Under the pieces are notes generated by a model that was given only the letters and a program-made list of their open reading frames with translations, was not told the DNA's origin and made no database searches. Shown one piece after another: positions 57,685 to 64,000 of a DNA stretch of 64,000 bases. Within the stretch, counting starts at the first letter, position 1. Each line of letters starts with the position of its first letter. The stretch spans positions 3,720,001 to 3,784,000 of the forward strand of contig NZ_CP150302.1 of NCBI RefSeq assembly GCF_038051945.1, given 5' to 3'. This stretch comes from Paenibacillus sp. FSL H3-0469 (GTDB lineage: Bacteria > Bacillota > Bacilli > Paenibacillales > Paenibacillaceae). Both the position numbers and the translations under genes were made by a program.

Positions 57685-58515
57685 CTACTGTGCAACAAAT
57701 TGCCGCTTATCGAGGTCCAGCTCATAACTCTGTGGTCCTGGTCCCGGTTCGCCCCCGGCACCCTGTGGCAAGTGCACCACTAACTGTTCATTCTGGTTGG
57801 CCGGGAACGGCGGCAGCTCGGAGTAGACCAGTGTATCGTGTATGATCTCCCCTTGCTTGAAGGATAACGGAAATATTTCTCCCCTCTCCTTCTCCCTGGC
57901 AAAGGCGTAAGCAACCAGCCCATGTCCCGATTTATATTGGGGAGCAAGCAGATAGACTTCTGCCTTTGCAAAGGAGACCACGGCAAATTCCAGCACACGG
58001 TCAGTTGGCTGTACGAACAAGAAGGCAGGCAGCTTAAGCAATACCTGATCCTGCTTCCCCGTCCGGTATACAATAGAGTAATCAGCCTGATAGGTCTGCT
58101 CCCCTTCGAGACCGTAATTGCTGGATACCTCCAAGTGGCCCCGCTCCTCGGGGCCGCTTGCGATCATCAGCAGCTCGCCTTGCCCGGCTGCGCTTCTCGC
58201 GCGGATGGTTCCCGCAGCATTAACGGAATCAGCAATTACCAGATTGCCCGGAGCTTCTGGCTGAACCTGATTTAACAAGCCAGCCGTAGCTGCCGGAACC
58301 GCTGCAGAAGCAGTTGGTGCAGATGACACAGTCTGTGCAGAAGCAGTAGGAGTTGCAGACGGCGATGCAGAAGCAGACGCTAAGGCAGATGGAGCCGGTT
58401 CTGCCGCCCGAGTACCGGTGACGGTTGTATTTTGGCTGCTGCATCCAAGCAGCAGGCTAAGCGACAGGACCGCGCCCGCTGCCAGTGTTGTAGCTGTAGA
58501 CCGGATTGGACTCAT
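57685..58515 (-). CDS. Lipoprotein of unknown function
   Basis: 276 residues. Signal peptide with lipobox LSLLLGC (Cys about residue 25) for lipid anchoring at the outer membrane face. Next ~50 residues are low complexity (ASASASPSATPTASAQ), a likely flexible spacer. The rest is beta-rich (NLVIADSVNAAGTIRARS, YQADYSIVYRTGKQDQVLL, LEFAVVSFAKAEVYLLAP), without recognised motifs. AGAGGGGA is close to the ATG. A clear terminator follows. Function unknown. Confidence 0.8.
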   Translation of the reverse strand: MSPIRSTATTLAAGAVLSLSLLLGCSSQNTTVTGTRAAEPAPSALASASASPSATPTASAQTVSSAPTASAAVPAATAGLLNQVQPEAPGNLVIADSVNAAGTIRARSAAGQGELLMIASGPEERGHLEVSSNYGLEGEQTYQADYSIVYRTGKQDQVLLKLPAFLFVQPTDRVLEFAVVSFAKAEVYLLAPQYKSGHGLVAYAFAREKERGEIFPLSFKQGEIIHDTLVYSELPPFPANQNEQLVVHLPQGAGGEPGPGPQSYELDLDKRQFVAQ

Positions 58516-58606
58516 TCCCCTCTAATCGTTTTTTGAGTACAATCCATTATATAAGATTATCACGGTCCACAAATTTAGAGATTGTCTTATTTCCTTTAAA
58601 AAATAG

Positions 58607-58810
58607 TCACCGGAACATTCCCTTGAGCAGCGGCGGCGTGGCGAGTGTGGTTACCATTACAGCAATAATCACGCTGGTAAAACACTGCGGCAGCAGCAGT
58701 CCGCTCGCAAGACCGGTGGCGGCTATAATCAGGGCGACTTCGCCTCTGGAGATCATGTCTTCGCCGATAATGAGCGAGGAACACGTATTGAACCCGGTCA
58801 GCCGAGCTTG
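58607..58810 (-). pseudogene. C-terminal fragment of a CPA2 cation/proton antiporter
   Basis: 68 codons read ARLTGFNTCSSLIIG, MISRGEVALIIAATGL, then ...TTLATPPLLKGMFR and a stop. This is the conserved core end (R-x-L-T-G-F-N, SRGEVALI) and last helix of KefB/NapA-type antiporters. Upstream of residue 1 an in-frame TAG ends the match and the sequence changes, so the ~320-residue membrane part is missing. It is a deletion relic. No start codon with ribosome site. Confidence 0.85.
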
Positions 58811-58853
58811 CTATTTTCACTCCTTTTCTCCTAAAAAACACGTAAAACGACAA

Positions 58854-58880
58854 AGAGAAGCCTGCGTGACAGGCTCCTCC
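58854..58880 (-). terminator. Probable terminator of rhaM
   Basis: GAGAAGCCTG-CGTGA-CAGGCTCCTC forms a stem with one bulge, T-rich on the minus strand, below the rhaM stop. Confidence 0.55.
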
Positions 58881-58957
58881 TAATAACACTGAAATATTCA
58901 GCTCACTTCAAACGATTCTCTCCAAGATAGCTCCAATGAATATTGCTGTAAACCGGA

Positions 58958-59281
58958 CTACTTCAGATAAAAGACCTCACGCAGCGGCACCATCGGAACC
59001 GCGTCGTTGAAATCAAAGGAACCTTCGACCATCTTCGAGGTGATCGCATTCCAGCGGTTGCAGGCATCACTCCCGGCAATATAGGCGAACGCAGCTTCCG
59101 TATCATCACATTCAAAGCAATAGAAGAACTGGTTGCCGTTCTGAAAAATCGAATAATTGCGGATGCCCGCCTTGCTGTGCTCCTCCAGAATCTCCGGCCA
59201 CGGCTCCAGATGCATCTGTACGTATTCCTCCAGGCATTCCTCTTTCACCTTCCAGGTCCAAGCCAGCTTATTACTGCCCAT
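58958..59281 (-). CDS. rhaM: L-rhamnose mutarotase
   Basis: 107 residues, the usual RhaM length. It interconverts alpha and beta L-rhamnose before RhaA. Motifs: AWTWKVKEECLEEYVQMH (His for catalysis), GIRNYSIFQNGNQFFYCFE, CNRWNAITSKMV and FDFNDAVPMVPLREVF. CAGGGGGA precedes the ATG. No other rhamnose-catabolic gene is near; in this rhamnose-rich locus it may salvage free rhamnose. Confidence 0.93.
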   Translation of the reverse strand: MGSNKLAWTWKVKEECLEEYVQMHLEPWPEILEEHSKAGIRNYSIFQNGNQFFYCFECDDTEAAFAYIAGSDACNRWNAITSKMVEGSFDFNDAVPMVPLREVFYLK

Positions 59282-59388
59282 CCTAGCATCCCCCTGTCAT
59301 ATATTCCTTTGATCCGATCATATCACATAATTATATAGTTTGAATATGTCTGATTTAGACATGGAAGGTAGCTAGGATACGCTTGTTC

Positions 59389-60549
59389 TCAGGTGCTGAT
59401 TCCCGCTTCATTCGGACGGAGAATGGCAGAGCCAATCGCCAGCAGAACGGCAGCCATCAGGCCAAGGATCGCAAACGGCAGCCACAGTTCATTCCAGCCG
59501 CCGCCGGTTGCGGCAATGTCTACCGCCTGAATGGCCCACTTCTGCGGTGTAAAGTTGGCCAGCTTCTGCATATATTCCGGCATGATGGAGACGGGCCAGA
59601 AGCAGCCGCCCAGCATACAGGTCGGGGTAAGAATCAGCGAATTCAGCATCCCCGCATTCCGCGGATTGCGGATCAGGCCTGCAACGGTGCTGGCGATGCC
59701 CATAGATACCAGCATGAAGGCCGCCAGAACCAGGAAGTAGAGAAAGAGCGGCATCTCGTAATCGTAACGGAGCACCCATTTTCCCAGGACCAGCACGACA
59801 AGAATCTGAATCATTCCTACAAGGAAGCTGCCCAGGAAGTTGCCAAGCGCAATTTCGTAAGAACGGACCGGCGCGCTGAACATGCGCATCATGGTACGCC
59901 CTCTGCGGTCATCTGTGATCTGGGAGACGGAGCTGGTCACCAGTGCCATCAGGAACATGAGCGTCATCCCTGTAACCACGCCCAGCGTCTGCCGCGGATA
60001 GAGATCATAATCGGTGCGGGTGCCGACCACGTTGTGCTGCTCCGACTGCTTCAGCACAGCAGCGAGCTGCGCCTGCATATCGCCTGTTCCTCCGCTTGCG
60101 GCAGTAACGGTATGCGCTGCTTCGGCAATCTGAGCGGCAGTGGCGGTGATCTTCAGCTTCATCATGATTGAGCTTTCACTTGCCCGCAGCTCATAGATGC
60201 TGATCTGCGGCGGCTCCCCCGCCAGCAAGGCGGCAGTGTACCCGGCAGGAATGAACACCCCCACCGTCCCCTCCTGCTTAATGGTCGCTTCCTTCAAAGC
60301 GGCCTCGCCGCTGCGCGGCTCGAACCTATATTCTCCGGCCTGCTCCAGTTCCGTAATCAAATGTCTGCCGGCTGCCCCCGTATCCGAGTTGGCATACAAC
60401 ACAGTTGCCGGCCCCTCCGCCATCCCTCCGGTAAGGGAGATAATCGCTGCCACCACTACGCCGGGAAGCAGAATGAATACCATAAGCCCCCTGAAGGTGC
60501 CAATGCTTCGTCTAATCATATTCCAGGCAATAATTAATATTTTATCCAC
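59389..60549 (-). CDS. ABC-2 exporter permease
   Basis: About 386 residues in the DrrB/NatB-like layout: one N-terminal helix (LMVFILLPGVVVAAIISL), a ~140-residue outside loop, then five helices at the C-terminus with GNFLGSFLVGMIQILVVLVL. Start is a GTG at 60549 with GGAAGGTGGG five bases upstream; an upstream extension to 60576 is unlikely. It overlaps the previous permease gene by eight bases. It forms the exporter with the ATPase at 61724. Confidence 0.9.
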   Translation of the reverse strand: MDKILIIAWNMIRRSIGTFRGLMVFILLPGVVVAAIISLTGGMAEGPATVLYANSDTGAAGRHLITELEQAGEYRFEPRSGEAALKEATIKQEGTVGVFIPAGYTAALLAGEPPQISIYELRASESSIMMKLKITATAAQIAEAAHTVTAASGGTGDMQAQLAAVLKQSEQHNVVGTRTDYDLYPRQTLGVVTGMTLMFLMALVTSSVSQITDDRRGRTMMRMFSAPVRSYEIALGNFLGSFLVGMIQILVVLVLGKWVLRYDYEMPLFLYFLVLAAFMLVSMGIASTVAGLIRNPRNAGMLNSLILTPTCMLGGCFWPVSIMPEYMQKLANFTPQKWAIQAVDIAATGGGWNELWLPFAILGLMAAVLLAIGSAILRPNEAGIST

Positions 60550-61708
60550 GGTAACCCACCTTCCGGTATGAGACAATCACTGCCGCGAATAATGCCGCGC
60601 TGATGAAGCACATCACCCACAGATTCGGCAAAAGCTGATCCAGACCGGAATGCAGCATCATCCGGATGAACGCCTGCTGCACCCAATGGTTGAGCGTGAA
60701 TGCACCTGCGCTGTTCACCCAGGAATCGGGAAGCGGCGCCATTCCACCGCTGACGAAGGTCATCACTATAGTCAGGACACTAATGATGTTCGTTGCAGTC
60801 GCCGAGGTCCGGCTGAAGAGGCAGATCAGTACGCCCAGCGTCATGGAGGCGGCAATCATCAGCAGACAGAACAGCAGCAGCAGTCCCGGGCGGTTGCCCC
60901 AATAGACCCCGAACAGCCAGTCAGACAGCAGAATAATCGTAAGGCACTGCAGGATGCTGACCAGGCCTACGCCGAGTATTTTGCCAATGAACAGATGACT
61001 GTCTTTTACCGGCATGGAATGGATTCTGAACAGCGTATGGTTCTCTTTATCGTTAAAAAGTGAGGCTGCCACAGTAAGTCCGCTGTACATCAGGAACATC
61101 AGCAGCATGGACGCCGCATAGAATTGGGCTGCCGAATAGGTCCTCCCGCCATTGTTCAGATCTCCCAGCACCACCCCCGGCTTCCCGGCAGGTGCCGAAG
61201 TCGCTGTAAGCGCCTGCGGCCCAAGCGTAACGGCTGCCGCCTGCTTATAATTCAGCTCCATCAGCAGATTGTCGAAGGCTGTTCCCGCTACCCGGTTATC
61301 GTCATGGCTCCTGCCCAGAATGAACTCCAGGCTCGCCTTCTTACCGCTCTGCACCTCCTGGTCAAAGCCCGGAGGGACAATAACGCCATAGGCAAATTTA
61401 CTGGTGCGCAGCCCGCTCTCTGCGGCTTCACGGCTCTCTGTCTTGACAGGAATAATGAGCCCCTTCACCTCAGGCGTCTCCAGAAAAGCTGTAAGAATCG
61501 CTGATGCCTCTGCCCCTCCGCCTCCGTTATTCACAATAGCTACTCGTACAGGCTTGATCTCATCTGCCCCCTGTACTCCGACCACCCCGGAGAGCGAAGC
61601 GCCCAAGAGGAAGATCAGCACCAGCGGCAGCAGGAACATATTAAGCAGCAATGTGCGTGAACGGAGCTGCCTGCGCAGCTCAAACCCCATAATGATCCAG
61701 ATATTCAC
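60542..61708 (-). CDS. ABC-2 exporter permease
   Basis: 388 residues from a GTG with GGGGGGATAG upstream. Same layout as its neighbour: first helix near residue 25 (LLLNMFLLPLVLIFLLGASL), long outside loop, then five helices (YSGLTVAASLFNDKE, ILGVGLVSILQCLTIILL, GVLICLFSRTSATATNIISVL, FISAALFAAVIVSY). Paired with the other permease. Confidence 0.9.
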   Translation of the reverse strand: MNIWIIMGFELRRQLRSRTLLLNMFLLPLVLIFLLGASLSGVVGVQGADEIKPVRVAIVNNGGGGAEASAILTAFLETPEVKGLIIPVKTESREAAESGLRTSKFAYGVIVPPGFDQEVQSGKKASLEFILGRSHDDNRVAGTAFDNLLMELNYKQAAAVTLGPQALTATSAPAGKPGVVLGDLNNGGRTYSAAQFYAASMLLMFLMYSGLTVAASLFNDKENHTLFRIHSMPVKDSHLFIGKILGVGLVSILQCLTIILLSDWLFGVYWGNRPGLLLLFCLLMIAASMTLGVLICLFSRTSATATNIISVLTIVMTFVSGGMAPLPDSWVNSAGAFTLNHWVQQAFIRMMLHSGLDQLLPNLWVMCFISAALFAAVIVSYRKVGYRG

Positions 61709-61723
61709 ACCTATCCCCCCTCT

Positions 61724-62659
61724 CTAGTCCCGCAAGGTCCGGCCGGTCAGACTAAGGAACAAGGTCTCCAGATCCGGCTCTTCAATATTCAGGGAGGAAA
61801 TGACCCCTTCGTGCTTGGAGAAAATAAACAGAATATCCTGGAGCGCACTTTGCGAGGAGGGAAGATACAGCTCAATCGCATCCTGCACCGCTTCTACCCG
61901 GTTGATCCGGGGATGCTGCCCCAGTTCGTTCATTAAGGCAGGGGTGACGCCCGCTGCCTTCACAACGATTTTCTCCTCGTGGGCCACCCGTTCGCGCAGC
62001 TCGTTCTCCGTACCGCAGGCAATGATATGCCCCTGGTCCATAATGGCTACCCGGTCACAGATCGCAGCTACCTCCTCCATATAATGGCTGGTGTAGATCA
62101 CCGACGACCCCATCTTATTCAGAGCCTTCACGGATTCCAGAATATGATTGCGCGACTGCGGATCAATGCCGACTGTGGGTTCATCCATAATAATCAGGCG
62201 CGGCCGGTGCATGATGGCGCAGGCGATATTCAGCCGTCTTTTCATCCCTCCCGAGAAGGTGGACGGCTTATCCTTGGCCCGGTCGCTAAGACCGGTGAAC
62301 TCCAGCGCTTCCCGGGTCCGCTCCTTCAGCAGCTGTCCGCGCAGCCCATAGAGCCTGCCGAAAAAGCTTACATTATCGGTTGCCGACATATTCTCGTATA
62401 ATGCCAGCTCCTGGGGCACAAGGCCAATCCGCTTCTTCACCTCAAGCGGCCGCTCTCTTACGGACAGCCCGTCGATCCGGATCTCGCCGCTGTCGGCTTG
62501 AAGCAGCCCGCAGATCATGCTGATGGTCGTGCTTTTTCCGGCACCGTTCGGGCCCAGCAGGCCGAAGATTTCACCCTCCTGTATATTGAAATTCACGTGA
62601 TCCACAATCAGCTTACCGTCATATCTCTTCACAACATCGCTCAGTACTGCAAGTGCCAT
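61724..62659 (-). CDS. ABC-2 exporter ATPase
   Basis: 311 residues. Walker A GLLGPNGAGKSTTISMI, signature FSGGMKRRLNIACAI, Walker B LIIMDEPTVGIDP, His switch IYTSHYMEEV, and a C-terminal extension with LPSSQSALQDILFIF and LETLFLSLTGR, as in DrrA/NatA. It powers the two permeases downstream and is transcribed away from a sensor kinase gene. Confidence 0.94.
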   Translation of the reverse strand: MALAVLSDVVKRYDGKLIVDHVNFNIQEGEIFGLLGPNGAGKSTTISMICGLLQADSGEIRIDGLSVRERPLEVKKRIGLVPQELALYENMSATDNVSFFGRLYGLRGQLLKERTREALEFTGLSDRAKDKPSTFSGGMKRRLNIACAIMHRPRLIIMDEPTVGIDPQSRNHILESVKALNKMGSSVIYTSHYMEEVAAICDRVAIMDQGHIIACGTENELRERVAHEEKIVVKAAGVTPALMNELGQHPRINRVEAVQDAIELYLPSSQSALQDILFIFSKHEGVISSLNIEEPDLETLFLSLTGRTLRD

Positions 62660-62853
62660 TGCCGATGCCCCCTATTCCTTCATTCTCGTATTCTTATTGT
62701 ACAGTAGGGCAGGCACAGCCGAAGGTACTAAAGGTCATGATCCGCAGGTGACGAAAGTCATCTCCTGAAGAGCAGTACTCTTATGCTAAGATGGATGTAC
62801 CTGAGAAGCATGTTGAAGAATAAGCGATATTTTATCTAAAAGGATGAGCCTAC

Positions 62854-64000
62854 TTGACCAGAGAACTGATACTGCTGCGCTATAGCCTGCTGATCATCCC
62901 GGCGATCTTCTCGATTCAAGTCTATGAATTCGCCGACTATGACAGGTTCACTCTGCATTTCATGCTGCTGATGCTGCTGGTCACACTGGGTGCAAGGACT
63001 TCCGGATCTCTCGCCGCACTGACCGGAGGCATGGAGCTGGTCCTCACTGCCTGGCTTTGTTATGAATACGGGCCGCTGATGGTTTTTCCGGCCTTGTCTG
63101 CGGTGATCTCCTATACCCGGCGGCAGCCCAAGAATACAGCCCTTACCTTCTTCTGTATTCATCTAGCCCTGCTGAATGCTGCCCTGCTGAATGCGGCTCC
63201 GGCAGTGCTTGTGTTCACGAACCTTACCTTCCTGCTGGGTGCCGGCCTGAACCTGCTGCTGCTCCGGACAGGGCGCGGGCGTGCCGATACCTTATTCCTC
63301 TATGATGAGCTGCGCAAAAAGCATTTCGAGCTGGAAGAAGCACGCGCAAGGCTGCTCCAGTTCACCTCGCACATAGAGGTGGCCGCGCAGGCCGAGGAAC
63401 GGATACGGATTGCCCGCCAGCTGCATGATGACATCGGCCACCGGCTGATCCGGGTCAAGATGATGACTGAAGCGGCCATCCACACCCTCCCTGCCGCACC
63501 CGAAACGGGACTGCAGATGATGAACCAGATCCGGGATCAGCTCTCGGGCAGTATGGACGATATGCGTGCGGCACTGAAGCAGATTAACCCTACTCCGCAG
63601 TCAGAAGGTGCCTATGCGCTGGACCGGCTGCTGGAAGAAGTGGGCCGCGATACCGGCATTGCCACCTCCTATACGGTGCAAGGGATTCCTTATCCGCTCT
63701 ATCCGAGCCTTCAGGTTGTGCTGTACACCAATGCCCGGGAGGCCATCACCAATGCACTGCGGCACGGGCAGGCCAGCTCCGTATGGGTGGAGATCACCTA
63801 TACGGAGCATGAGGTGCGGATGGAGACCGGCAATAACGGGAAGCTGCCCGAAGCTGAACCGCTGAGCCGTCTGCCGGGCAGCAGCGGGATGGGCATGAAG
63901 GGCATGAGCGAGCGCTGCTCCATGGTGGGCGGGACGCTGGAGCTGCGGCTGGAGCCGCAGTTCACGGTTGTTACCCGGCTGCCGGTGTATCGGCAGCCGG
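62854..64000 (+). CDS. Sensor histidine kinase (HisKA_3 type), C-terminus cut by window edge
   Basis: 382 residues seen, no stop before the edge. Start is a TTG with AAAGGATGAG upstream. About six membrane helices fill residues ~5-145 (LLRYSLLIIPAIFSI, HFMLLMLLVTLGA, LTFFCIHLALLNAALL), then a short coiled coil. The phosphorylated His is in ERIRIARQLHDDIGHRLIRV, the N-box in YTNAREAITNALRHG, and the G-box GSSGMGMKGMSERC. This is the LiaS/DesK/NarX-like family. It is divergent from the exporter operon and may control it with a response regulator beyond the window; that is inference. Confidence 0.92.
   Translation, partial: MTRELILLRYSLLIIPAIFSIQVYEFADYDRFTLHFMLLMLLVTLGARTSGSLAALTGGMELVLTAWLCYEYGPLMVFPALSAVISYTRRQPKNTALTFFCIHLALLNAALLNAAPAVLVFTNLTFLLGAGLNLLLLRTGRGRADTLFLYDELRKKHFELEEARARLLQFTSHIEVAAQAEERIRIARQLHDDIGHRLIRVKMMTEAAIHTLPAAPETGLQMMNQIRDQLSGSMDDMRAALKQINPTPQSEGAYALDRLLEEVGRDTGIATSYTVQGIPYPLYPSLQVVLYTNAREAITNALRHGQASSVWVEITYTEHEVRMETGNNGKLPEAEPLSRLPGSSGMGMKGMSERCSMVGGTLELRLEPQFTVVTRLPVYRQP

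Noticed and set aside
62735..62765. Direct repeat AAAGGTCAT ... AAAGTCAT between the exporter and kinase genes as response-regulator site
   Set aside because: Resembles LuxR-family operators only loosely; no conserved consensus to test against.

Overview
The window looks like a chromosomal segment of a low-to-mid GC Gram-positive spore-former, most likely Paenibacillus or a close relative. Supporting points are the split glycine decarboxylase (gcvPA/gcvPB) behind a tandem glycine riboswitch, strong AGGAGG-type ribosome sites with frequent TTG and GTG starts, a copper-amine-oxidase-type stalk protein, short DUF2759/DUF3977-type proteins, and tandem intergenic hairpin repeats. No rRNA, tRNA, CRISPR array, transposase or prophage was seen.

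Region 1 (1-25.1 kb, all on the minus strand) is a surface polysaccharide or S-layer-glycan type locus. In transcription order it encodes an ABC-2 exporter (Wzm/Wzt), a methyltransferase and a kinase-plus-coiled-coil protein that together resemble a WbdD-type chain terminator, a WbsX-type glycosyltransferase, a GT2 enzyme, two very large GT-C-like membrane proteins, a small SMR/EamA-like transporter, an FAD oxidoreductase, a GtrB-like GT2, an NAD-dependent epimerase-like protein, a TIM-barrel sugar isomerase, another GT2, a decayed rfbC, intact rfbB and rfbD, a secreted protein, a rhamnosyltransferase-like GT2 and, cut by the window edge, the initiating WbaP/WsaP-like phosphoglycosyltransferase. 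The 6.3-25.1 kb part is visibly AT-rich compared with the rest, which suggests a horizontally exchanged cassette. The decayed rfbC lies at its junction with the rfbB-rfbD block.

Region 2 (25.2-39.4 kb) holds further cell-surface and housekeeping genes: an O-antigen-ligase/polymerase-like protein with a TPR tail, galU, an unknown CxxC protein, a U32 peptidase-family protein, rfbA-rfbC (which together with rfbB and rfbD give a complete dTDP-L-rhamnose pathway), a secreted stalk-domain protein, an HtrA-type protease, a DUF2759-like membrane peptide, an orphan gmd and a DUF3977-like gene.

Region 3 (39.4-48 kb) carries uvrA and uvrB, separated by an array of hairpin repeats and with a candidate LexA box upstream of uvrB. 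A MotA/MotB-like stator pair and a membrane protein follow.

Region 4 (47.8-52.7 kb) is glycine cleavage: gcvH divergent from a riboswitch-controlled gcvT-gcvPA-gcvPB operon.

Region 5 (52.7-64 kb) has a GAF/LuxR-type regulator, a three-gene ABC-2 exporter, a striking nine-to-ten-unit 51-bp hairpin array, a lipoprotein, a cation/proton antiporter relic, L-rhamnose mutarotase, a second ABC-2 exporter and a divergent sensor histidine kinase cut by the window end.

The most interesting points are four. The WbdD-like methyltransferase and kinase sit in one frame separated by a single TGA. A probable three-component glycosylation module uses an SMR-like protein in the flippase position. Both giant membrane proteins share a C-terminal domain. 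Two intergenic hairpin arrays have stems that vary with compensating base changes.
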